A DNA stretch of 64,000 nt, from assembly GCA_963803245.1 (NCBI GenBank), contig CAWDLI010000017.1, positions 124,001 to 188,000 of the forward strand. The letters run 5' to 3'. Source of the stretch: JACVRW01 sp963803245 (GTDB taxonomy: Bacteria > Actinomycetota > Thermoleophilia > Solirubrobacterales > Thermoleophilaceae). The notes under the pieces were generated by a model. It made no database searches and had not been told where the DNA came from. It was given only the letters and a program-made list of their open reading frames with translations. The translations under genes were made by a program, and so were the position numbers. How positions within the stretch are numbered: position 1 is the stretch's first letter; each line of letters starts with the position of its first letter. Below, in pieces: positions 44,699 to 53,535 of this stretch.

Positions 44699-47324
44699 TA
44701 GGACCGCGAAGTCGGCCGCCCGGCCCGGCGCGCGCCGGCAGCCGGAAGCGCACCAGGCCCGCTCGGACCGTGGAGCGCACGCGCCGGCCCTCCACCCACG
44801 CGGTCACCCGGCCGCGGCCGGGGCGGGCCACCTCGATCGTGAGCGGGCCGCGGGCCGATGGCCGCACGTACCCGCGCACCGAGCCGGGACGGACCTCGAT
44901 CCCCACGCGCGGCAGGCGCAGCGAGAAGCGCCGCAGTGGGAGCCGCGGGGTGAAGCGGTAGCCGCCGGCAGTGGGCGTGATGCCCGCCAGGCGAGTGGCC
45001 GCGTAGAGGGTCCAGGCCGGCTGATGCATGATCTGGCCGGCGTAGGTGTGGTCCAGGTCTATGCCGCAGTCGCCGGGGTCCTCGGCGAACCAGGCGTTGC
45101 AGGCGTCGTCCACCGAGAGCACCCCGTTCCAGCGCTGCGGGAAGGCCGCTGCGTGTGCCGCGAGGGTGTTGCGCTCGAGCTCGTCGAGCGCGTACGCGCC
45201 GGCCCGCGGGACCACGCCGTCCAGCTCGCCGAGCGCCCACGTGAGCCACCCGTTGATCGCGTACCAGACGCCGCCCACGAAGACCGCGTTCCCGCCGCCG
45301 ATGCCCGGCCCGCCCATGCGCTCGCCGACCTCCGGATCCGCCGCGGCCGGCGACATCGAGGAGCCGATCCGCGCCGGGCCGTTCAGCCCGGGCGGCGAGC
45401 CCACGCCGGTCAGGAAGCGCCGGATGCCGGCGACGAGCGTGCGAGCCTGGCGCCGGTCTGGAATCCCGGCGAGGATGTTCCACGGCTGCGGCTCGCCGAA
45501 GATCGCGCCGGTGCCGATCCTGCGCTCGCCTCCGTAGCCGCGGGTGAACCAGCGGCCGGTCCACTCGCCCCGCTGCACGCTGCGGAGCTCCGCCCCGCGC
45601 TTGCGCAGGCGTGCCGCGAAGGCGCGGTCGCCGCGCGCCCCGGCCAGCTCGGCGAGGCGCGGATACACGTAGGCCAGCTGAGCCGAGACGAGCGTGGACT
45701 CGTCCATGTTCAGGAACGCGCCGGAGAAGTCCGACCAGTCGCCCGTGGAGGTGGTGCGGTACCCCCCGTGCGGCCCGCGCAGCGACTCCTGGTGCGCATA
45801 GGCCAGCTTCAGATGGCGCCAGAGGGAGGCGGCGCCGCCGCCGCGGAACGGCACCCTGCGGTCGAACGTCGCCAGGTCGCGGGTGGCCAGCCCGTACTCC
45901 GCGGCGGACCACAGCAGCCACAGGTCCATGTCGTTCGAGGGCGGCAGCTCCGCGGGGCGGCAGAGCGACTGCGTGCCGTAGGAGATCTGGCCGCCGCCGG
46001 CGGGCTGCTGGCGAGCGGAGTAGAGGAGCACGTCGCGGGCCAGGCCCGGCGCGCCGTAGATCATCGGGAGCATGTGCTGGAGCGGGTCGCGGAACGCGAT
46101 CTGGTCGCCGAACGCGCCGTACTGGTAGTAGCCGCCCTGCGAGATCACGTGGCTGCCCGCGCACTCCTCGTAGGTGGTGCCCGAGCGGACCGTGTACGCG
46201 GCCCACTGGAGCTCGCGCGCGAGCCAGTCGCGCCCCGCGCCGAGGCTCGCCTGCGGCAGCCAGCGCGCCCAGCGCCGCTGGCTGCTCGCGAGCGGCCGGC
46301 GTGCCGAGCGCCAGCGCGCGACGATCCCCCTGATCGCGCGCGGCTGGGCGGCGCCATAGGCGTAGCGCAGCGTGACCGCGGCGCCCGGCGCCAGCCTCAG
46401 CGGCGCGCGCAGCGCGAACAGCGTGCGGCCCACGCTGCCGGGGGCCACGGCGGCCGCCGGCCGTCCGTCCAGCCGGTCCGCGGCCACGGCCGCCGGGGCC
46501 GCGCGGCCGCCCGCGCCGAAGAAGCGGGTGGCGTCGGTGGCGTGGCCCGCGACCGGACCCCGCAGCGCGGCCGCGAAGATGCGGAGCGGCCGGCGGTCGG
46601 GGCCCTCGGCGGCCTGTGAGACGGAGAGGATTCGGCGCCGTGCGTCCCAGCTCGGCGTGTCGAGGCCGCGAGGCCGCCCGCCGGATTGCTCCCAGGGGTT
46701 CACGCCCCAGTACTCGAACCAGCTCGCGGACCGCGCCCGATCCGTCGTGTTGCGAATGGTCACGTCGTGGAGCAGCACCGGGTCGTCGCCGAACGGGGCG
46801 TACACGTGCTCGTCGACGGCCAGGCCGGCCGCCGCGAGCGTGCGCCGCGAGTAGCCCGCGCCGAACACGCGCTCGGCACGTGCGCCGGGTGGCCGGTCCG
46901 CGTAGAGCGTGCTGATCGTCCGGCCGCCGGTGCGCAGATACCCGAAGCCGCCCGCGTACTGGCCGTCGGCGGCCGAGTAGCGGTTGACCCACTCGTAGAT
47001 GCGGTCCTGGCTCCAGAGCTGCGTGTAGCCGTGGTTGTAGGCGTTGGCCACCACGTGGTCGTTGCCGAGCTGCGACCACGCGTCGGTGGGGTCGGCCACG
47101 TCCTCCAGCTCTGACCGGCGGGCGCGGGGGTCGCGCGCCTCGTCGATCCGGTAGCGGTAGGCCGGCAGGCCGAAGCGATCGGTGAACCAGCGCCCGAACA
47201 CGCCGCTCCCGTAGGTGGAGGACACGTCCGCGCGGGCGCGCTCGCCGGACAGCGGAGCGGGCACCCCCTGCGCGGCGGCCGGCAGCGCGGCGAGCAGGAT
47301 CAGGGACGTCGCGAGCCTACGCAG
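44690..47324 (-). CDS. Secreted glycoside hydrolase/phosphorylase, GH94-like (frameshifted near C-terminus)
   Basis: A large extracellular enzyme with the beta-sandwich and (alpha/alpha)6 layout of cellobiose/chitobiose phosphorylases and related GH94/GT36 proteins. Marks include WSQDRIYEWVNRY, GDQIAFRDPLQHML, TGDWSDFSG and a late Trp/Asp-rich WNGVLSVDDACNAWF. Without a clear phosphate site it could be a hydrolase. An in-frame signal peptide (RRLATSLILLAALPAAAQG) precedes the first usual start, so CTG at 47324 or an unseen start is likely; GTG 47264 is the first standard one. A shift near 44745 is needed to end in RAADFAVLPS at the stop 44690. The span minus one base is 878 codons. Confidence 0.75.
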
Positions 47325-48111
47325 GGCGCACCGCCCCGGTGCCGCGCAGCATCGCCCCGGCCACCATCTCGGGATCGTCGTAGAAGGGCGTGTGGCCGAG
47401 GCCCGTGAGGGTGACGTGATGGGCGTCGGGGAGCGCGCGCCGAGCGCGCGGGGCCTGCCGCCCGAAGAGCAGCAGCCGGTCGCGGCTGCCCCATGCGACC
47501 GTGGCGGGTACGTGGCGGAGCTCGTGTCCGGCGCGGAACAAGTAGCCGCTGAACGCGGCCAGCGCCGCCGAGAAGGCGGGCGCGGCCCAGAAGTCCTCGA
47601 GCGTGGAGCGAGCGTCCGCAGCGGGGATGCGCCAGGGGCGGGCGAAGAGATGTCCCATGAGGAGCGTTCGGCCGGCTCCCACGCCCGTCAGCGGCAGGAC
47701 GGTCCTGCGCACCGGGGCGGGAATGTCGTGCGAGAGCCCCAGCGCGAACTGGCTGAAGCGGCGCTCGCGTGCGGTCCAGAAGCCGGCGGGCGATATCGCG
47801 GTGGCCGAGCTGACCGAGCCCCGCCGGGCCAGCTCGAGCGCGATGCCGCCGCCCATCGAGTTGCCCGCCACGTGCGGCCGCCGCAACCCCAGCTCCTCGA
47901 AGAAGCGCTCGAAGGCGTCCACGAAGGCGAAGACCGTCGGCTCGACCCCGGGGCCGAGCGCCGGCGAGCGCCCGAAGCCCGGGACATCGGCGGCGATCAC
48001 GTCGTAGTGCTCGGCCAGCGCGTCGATCACCGGGCTCCAGATCTGCCAGCGCGAGCCGATCCCGTGGATGAGCACCAGCGGCTCGCCCGCGCCCTGGCGA
48101 TGGTGGTTCAC
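47317..48111 (-). CDS. Alpha/beta hydrolase
   Basis: A 264-residue esterase-like enzyme. The oxyanion loop is LVLIHGIGSRWQIWSPV, the nucleophile is HVAGNSMGGGIALELARRG, and the catalytic histidine is in LTGLGHTPFYDDPE. Between them is a cap region of about 70 residues. The GTG at 48111 overlaps the stop of the BVMO gene (GTGA), so it is co-translated and may hydrolyse the ester or lactone made by that enzyme. Its stop TAG lies within the signal-peptide start of the glycosidase. Confidence 0.85.
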   Translation of the reverse strand: MNHHRQGAGEPLVLIHGIGSRWQIWSPVIDALAEHYDVIAADVPGFGRSPALGPGVEPTVFAFVDAFERFFEELGLRRPHVAGNSMGGGIALELARRGSVSSATAISPAGFWTARERRFSQFALGLSHDIPAPVRRTVLPLTGVGAGRTLLMGHLFARPWRIPAADARSTLEDFWAAPAFSAALAAFSGYLFRAGHELRHVPATVAWGSRDRLLLFGRQAPRARRALPDAHHVTLTGLGHTPFYDDPEMVAGAMLRGTGAVRPA

Positions 48112-49570
48112 GGCGCCACCGCGGGCCGGACCTCGCGGAACTCCTCCGGCCGGATCGCGCGCGTGGCCCGCACGTACTCGACCATGAAGCCGGGCCAGTT
48201 GTTCACGACCCTGCCCGTGTCCTGGTCGCGGTACCAGTTGCGGCAGCTCGCCCAGACCGAGTCGCGCAGCCGCTCCTGCATCCGCTCGCTCGACGCGCGC
48301 TGGACCTCCGGCCGCACGTCGAGCGCCGCGCCGGCCCTGCGCGCCGTGCGCAGCGCGTCGATCGCGTAGCGCACCTGCGCCTCGATCATGACGATGATCG
48401 ACCCCACGCCCAGGTTGGTGTTCGGGCCGTAGAGCACGAACATGTTCGGGAAGCCGGACACCGCGATCCCGAGGTGCGCCTCGGCTCCCGCGGACCACGC
48501 CTCCTGGAGCTCGGTGCCGCCCGGCGCCGGTCACCCGCATCGGCACCACGAAGTCGTTGGACCGGAAGCCGGTGCCGTAGACGATGCAGTCCACCTCGCG
48601 CTCGCGGCCGTCGGCGGTGACCACCCCGGTGCTCGTGATGCTGCTGATCGCGTCCGTCACCAGCTCCACGTCCGGCCGCTGGAGCGCGGGCAGGTAGTCG
48701 GAGCTGAACAGGATCCGCTTGCAGCCGAACGGGTAGTCGGGCGATGCCTTGCGGCGCACCTCGGGATCGCTCAGCTGTGCCGCGCATGAAGGGCGTTCGA
48801 CCAGGCGCGCAGCAGCCAGCCGAGCGGGCGGATGCGCGTGAGCCCCGCCACGAACGTCTCCATGAACGCCCACATCCCGTAGCGCCGCGCGGCCTGGAGA
48901 CCCGGGATCGACCGGATGGCGCGCCGCATCGCCGCCGGGTACTGGCCGTTGTCGCGGGGCAGCACGTACGGGCGCGCTGCGCTGGTAGACGTCCATGCGC
49001 GCGGCCCGCTCGGCCACCTGGGGCACGAACTGGATCGCGCTCGCGCCGGTGCCGATCACCGCCACGCGCTTTCCGGCGAGGTCGTAGTCGTGGTCCCACT
49101 CGGCCGAGTGGAACGCGTGTCCGCCGAACCCGTCCGATCCCGGGATCGCGGGCCAGCGCGGCCGGCTGAGCTGGCCGCAGGCGACCACCAGCGCGTCGGC
49201 CTCGAATCGCTCGCCGGCGCTCGTGCGCAGCGTCCAGCGCGCGCTGGCGTCGTCGAACTCGGCGCTCTCCACCTCGGTGCCGGTCCGCACGCGGTCGATC
49301 ACGCCGTGCTTGCGCGCCGTGTCGTCGGAGGTAGTCGAGGATCTCCGCCTGGGGCGAGCACGGCTGGCTCCAGTCGCGGCGCTGGTCGTAGGAGTACGAG
49401 TAGAGGTAGGAGGGCACGTCGCAGGCCGCGCCGGGATAGGTGTTGTGGTGCCACACGCCGCCGACGTCGCCGGCGCGCTCGAAGACCGTGAAGTCCTCGA
49501 TGCCCTCCCGCTTCAGGGCGATCGCCATCGCGATGCCGCTGAAGCCCGCGCCCACGATCGCGACCCTCAC
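48108..49570 (-). CDS. Baeyer-Villiger-type flavin monooxygenase (several frameshifts)
   Basis: FAD- and NADPH-dependent monooxygenase that turns ketones into esters or lactones. The first GxGxxG is VAIVGAGFSGIAMAIALKR, then the BVMO fingerprint GFGGHAFHSAEWDHD and the second Rossmann motif VAVIGTGASAIQFVPQVAE. The C-terminus is NMFVLYGPNTNLGVGS and WNWYRDQ-like. At least four shifts, near 49325, 48968, 48785 and 48520, split it over three frames, but every segment is well conserved. It starts with a GTG overlapping the GMC stop and ends overlapping the hydrolase. Probably intact in the cell if these are assembly errors. Confidence 0.8.
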
Positions 49571-51164
49571 GACAGCGGCGCCCTTCCGCGGATCAGGTCG
49601 GCGGCGCGCTCGGCGATCATGACCGTCGGCGCGTTGGTGTTCCCGCCCGGGATCAACGGCATCACCGACGCGTCCACCACGCGCAGCCCCTCGAGCCCGC
49701 GCACCCGCAGCTCGGGGTCGACCACGGGGTCTCGCCGTCGCCCATCGCGCAGGTGCCCACCGGGTGGTAGATCAGCTCGATCCGGCGGCGCAGGCCGCCT
49801 CGATGTCCTCGTCGGATACGGCGTCGGCGCCCGGCTCAGCTCGCGCACGATCGTGCCGGCCAGCGGCTCCTCTCCGCCATCTCGCGCGCCAGGCGCACGC
49901 CGGCCACCAGCGAGTCCACGTCCTCGCGCTCGGCCAGGCTGTTGGTGAGGATGCGCGGCTTGTCGCGCGGGTCGCTCGAGCGCAGCCACACCCGCCCGCG
50001 GCTGCGGGTGCACACGAGCACCGGCGCGATCGTGGCGCAGTGGCCCTCGAACTCGGTGGCGCCGTGGTCCTCGTAGTAGAGCGCTCCGATGTGGAACGGG
50101 ATGTCGGCGGCCGGCCAGCCCGGGGCGCGTCCGCACGAAGGCCACCACCTCCGCCGCGGTGGAGGTGAGCGGGCCGGAGCGGCGCAGCAGCCACTCGGCC
50201 ATCGGCTTCGGCTTGTCGGCGCCGTAGAGGGTGTCCGGGTCGCTCACCTCGAAGAGCACCGTCACGAACGGGTGGTCCTGGAGCCGCTCGCCCACCCCCG
50301 GCAGCTCGTGGCGCACCTCCACCCCCACCTCGCGCAGGTGGCCGGGGTGCCGATGCCCGAGAGGAGCATCAGCTGCGGCGAGCCGATCGCGCCCGCGGCG
50401 AGGATCACCTCGCGCTCCGCTCGCGCCACCGTGGCAGGGCGCGCGCGCCGCGCGTAGCGCACACCGCCGATCGCGCCCGCCGGTCCACTCGAGTCCCAGC
50501 GCGTGCGCGCCGGTCACGACCCGGAGGTTCGGCCGACCCATCGCCGGCCGGAGGTAGCCGTCGGCGGTGCTCCAGCGCCGGCCGCCGCGCTGCGTGACCT
50601 GGAACATCGAGGCGCCGTCCTGCTCCGGCCCGTTGTAGTCGTCGATCCGGGGGATGCCGACCGCCTCGGCGGCGGCGAGGAACTTGGCGTTCAGAGGGGA
50701 CGCGGCGAGCGCTGCTCGGTCACGTTCAGCGGCCCGCCGACGGCGTGGAACTCCGAGGCGCCGCGCTCGTTGTTCTCCGCCTTCAGGAAGTAGGGCAGCA
50801 CGCCGTCCCAGCCCCAGCCCGGTCGCCCCGGCGGCCTCCCAGAGGTCGTAGTCGAGCGGCCGGCCGCGCACGTAGAGCATCGCGTTCATCGAGCTCGACC
50901 CGCCGAGCGACTTGCCTCGCGGGACGTAGAGCGAGCGCCCGTCGCAGTACGGCTCCGGCTCGGTCTGGTAGTCCCAGTCGAGCTTCGTGTGGAACTGGTT
51001 CGGGAACGCGGCCGGGATCTTGATGTTGGGGCTGCGGTCCCTCCCGCCCGCCTCGAGCAGGAGCACGCTCACGCCGGGGTCCTCGGTGAGCCGGTTGGCG
51101 AGCACGCAGCCCGCCGACCCCGCACCCACGATCACGTAGTCGGAGCCGTCACGCGCGCGGCCAT
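49567..51164 (-). CDS. GMC-family oxidoreductase (multiple frameshifts)
   Basis: Flavoprotein of the glucose-methanol-choline group, oxidising alcohols. YVIVGAGSAGCVLANRLTED binds FAD, GKSLGGSSSMNAMLYVRG is GMC signature 1, GAIGSPQLMLLSGIG is signature 2 and GLRVVDASVMPLIPGGNTN carries the C-terminal active-site region. At least eight one-base shifts (for example near 51145, 50815, 50715, 50470, 50345 and 49860) move the coding between frames, while the main frame by chance stays open throughout. The ATG at 51164 with GTAGG before it is the likely start. Together with the BVMO and hydrolase it could turn a secondary alcohol to ketone, then ester, then products. Confidence 0.75.
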
Positions 51165-51182
51165 CCTACGGGCTGACTTGAG

Positions 51183-51211
51183 TTAGGCTACCCTAACTTA
51201 GGGTGCCCTAA
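51183..51211. promoter_or_regulatory. Tandem palindromic operator of DtxR/IdeR type
   Basis: TTAGGCTACCCTAA (51183-51196) and TTAGGGTGCCCTAA (51198-51211) stand in tandem. The second is a perfect inverted repeat with a TG centre, the first has one mismatch. The form TTAGG-n4-CCTAA resembles the iron boxes of DtxR/IdeR regulators (consensus arms TTAGG and CCTAA). The site sits between the divergent GMC gene and the S4 gene, 13 bp before the S4 GTG and directly before its AGGAGG. Confidence 0.68.
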
Positions 51212-51224
51212 CAGGAGGTCGCGA

Positions 51225-51853
51225 GTGGGTAGGTACACGGGGCCGCGCGAGCGGCTCTCCCGCCGCGCCGGGGTGGATCTGGAGCTGAAGGGCGAGCGCC
51301 GAGCCGCGCGCAAGGGCGGACTGGAACGGCGTCCCTACGCGCCAGGGGAGCACGGCAGGCGTCGGGCCGGCGGCCGTCCACCTACTCGCTGCAGCTCAAC
51401 GCCAAGCAGGCGGCCAAGCGCTACTACGGGGTGCGCGAGCGGCAGTTCCGGACCTACGTGCGAGAGGCCCAGCGAACGGTGGGCGTCCTCACCGGGGACC
51501 GCCTGCTCCAGCTGCTCGAGCTGCGGCTCGACAACACGGTGGTCCGGCTCGGATTCGCCGCCACGCGAGCCCAGGCGCGCCAGTTCGTGGTGCACGGGCA
51601 CGTGGAGGTGAACGGCCGCCGTTGCGACATCCCGTCGCGGCGGCTGCGGACCGACGACGTGGTGGCGATCGGCGGCGGCAGCAGCGTGCGCGTGGCCGCG
51701 CGGCTGGCGTCGGAGCTCACCGGCCGCGTGGCGCCGTGGCTGCTCGTGGACCAGGAGACGCTCGTCGGCCGGGTGGTGCGCGACCCGCACCGCGACGAGA
51801 TCCAGGCGCCCGTGGACGAGCAGCTGATCGTCGAGTTCTACAGCCGCGTCTGA
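51225..51853 (+). CDS. rpsD: Ribosomal protein S4, cysteine-free form (one-base frameshift)
   Basis: S4 starts small-subunit assembly by binding 16S rRNA. Here GTG at 51225 is preceded by AGGAGG with a 6-base spacing. The N-terminus reads GRYTGPRERLSRRAGVDLEL and continues to GERRAARKGGLERRPYAPG. In zinc-binding S4 the same places hold four cysteines (CRLC and RC...KC); here all are replaced, so this is a C-minus form. The S4 RNA-binding domain follows (LLQLLELRLDNTVVRLG). A deletion near 51370 breaks the frame; restoring one G of a GGG gives AGRPSTYSLQLNAKQ and a 630-bp, 209-residue S4. Confidence 0.87.
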
Positions 51854-51862
51854 GGAGCGCCG

Positions 51863-52510
51863 ATGCTCGAGCCGCTGCCGTTCGCCCTTCACGCCACCAG
51901 CCCCGACCCCTCGCACGCGGGGCTTGCGCTGTCCCTGGCGTGCGCCTTCGGACCCGTGGACCCGGTCGCGGCCGACGAGTCCGTGGAACGGCTGGCGGCG
52001 GCGCTGCCCGGCCCGGCGCGCCCCGATCCGCTCGAGGAGCTGGTGGCCCTGTCCGCGCTCGTGCGCCACGGACCGTGGCCCGCGGCCGACCACACGCCCG
52101 GGCCCCGGGGGCTGCTGCTGCCGACCGCGCTGGCGGGACGACCGGCTCACCCGCTCGTCCTGAGCGTGCTGCTGGCCGAGGTGGCCGCGCGCAGAGGGAT
52201 CCCCGTCGGTGTGGTGAGCAACGGGCGCGACCACCTGAACGCGCACACGCAGCTCGGCGAGCCGCTCCTGCTGCGCCCGGGATGCGGAACCGTGGTGGAC
52301 GCGCGCGAGGTCCCGCCGCCGCTCACCTGGCGCTGCTCGCACGAGACGTGCGGCCTCCTCATCGACGAGCTCGAGCCGCTCTGGCTGCGAGACGGGCGAG
52401 TCGATCACGCGCTGACCACGGCCGAGCTTCGGGTCTGCCTGCCGTTCGAGGAGCGCGGCCTCGCGCGAGCGCGCACGCGCCTCGAGCAGGTGCGCGCGCG
52501 GCTGAACTAG
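51863..52510 (+). CDS. SirB1-like transglutaminase-fold protein
   Basis: A 215-residue protein that starts 9 bp after the S4 stop with AGGAG upstream, so it is likely in the same operon. NPL-like blocks HPLVLSVLLAEVAARRGIPVGVVSNGRDHLNAHTQ match the core of the SirB1/Transglut_core2 family, although the usual catalytic cysteine position is not clear: CG residues appear at PGCGTVVDARE. A role in proteolysis or regulation is unknown. The histidine- and cysteine-bearing segment WRCSHETCGLL could bind a metal. Confidence 0.62.
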   Translation: MLEPLPFALHATSPDPSHAGLALSLACAFGPVDPVAADESVERLAAALPGPARPDPLEELVALSALVRHGPWPAADHTPGPRGLLLPTALAGRPAHPLVLSVLLAEVAARRGIPVGVVSNGRDHLNAHTQLGEPLLLRPGCGTVVDAREVPPPLTWRCSHETCGLLIDELEPLWLRDGRVDHALTTAELRVCLPFEERGLARARTRLEQVRARLN

Positions 52511-53431
52511 CGCGCCGCGGACTCGGCCGACCGCCGCCCGCGACTGAACATGGCGGCCAGCCCCGGCGGCAGGCGCCCGTCGGTGGACAGCCACGAGCCG
52601 GCGAGGATCAGGAGCAGTCCGGCCGCCGCTCCGGCGCCCGGCCGTTCGCCCAGCACGGCCACGCCGAGCGCCACCGCCACCACGGGCGCCACGTAGGTGA
52701 TCACCGTCGCACGGCCGGGCCCCACCTCCGCGACGAGCGACCCGAAGAGCACGAAGGCCGCGGCGGTGCAGAACACGCCGAGCACGACCAGGGCGGCGAT
52801 CGCCTCCGTCGGCGGCGTGGACTCCGGCGGGCGACCAGCAGGGCGCCGGGGTGAGCACCAGAGCCGCCACTGCCGTGGCCGCGCCCATCATCGCACGGGC
52901 TCGAGATCGACGAGGTGCCGCTTCAGGACCATCGGCCCGGCTGCGTAGCCCGTGAGCGGCCAGCAGGATCGCGCCGGCGCCGATCAGCTCGTCCGTGTCA
53001 CCGGCCACGTCGAGGCCCACCAGGGCCACGACACCCGTGAACCCCACCACCAGCCCCAGGAGACGCCGGCCGCGCGCCCGCTCGCCCGCATCGAAGCGGA
53101 TGGCGAGCAGCGCCACGAGCAGCGGCACGGCCGCGATCAGGATCGCGGCGAGCGACGAGGACACGTGCTGCTCGCCCGCGGCGATGAGCGGGAACGGAAC
53201 GCAGATCTCGAAGAGCGCGTAGACCGTCACCCAGCGCCAGCGCCCCCGGAGGCTCCCGAGCATCCCGCCACGCCAGGCGAGCGCGAGGAGGATCACCGCG
53301 GCCATCAGCACCCGGACCCAGGCCAGAAAGGCGGGTGGCACGCCGTCGTCCACCGCGATCTTGATGAACAGGTAGGGGATTCCCCAGAGGAACGAGACCG
53401 ACGCGAAGGCGATCCAGGCACGAGCGCTCAC
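52507..53431 (-). CDS. EamA (DMT) transporter, frameshifted
   Basis: A protein of about 308 residues with ten hydrophobic helices when joined. The first half is intact: MSARAWIAFASVSFLWGIPY and LIAAGEQHVSSSLAAILIAAVPLL, the EamA repeat with a conserved glutamate. The second half continues LGVFCTAAAFVLFGSLVAEV and ALGVAVLGERPGAGAAAG. Three shifts (near 52930, 52895 and 52835) break the middle. The 925-bp span minus one base gives 308 codons. Substrate unknown. It is divergent from the MFS gene at 53.5 kb. Confidence 0.75.
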
Positions 53432-53535
53432 CGGGGCCAGGATCGCAGGCTCCCGCGAGACGCCAGAGCGCTGCTAGCTTCGATCACCTGCCTCCGGACA
53501 CCGCCGCACCCGAGCTGAAGGACCACACCAACCCG

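Noticed and set aside
48108..51164. A prophage or insertion-sequence scar causing the broken GMC and BVMO genes
   Set aside because: No transposase, inverted ends or foreign base composition is seen; breaks are single bases in short G/C runs.
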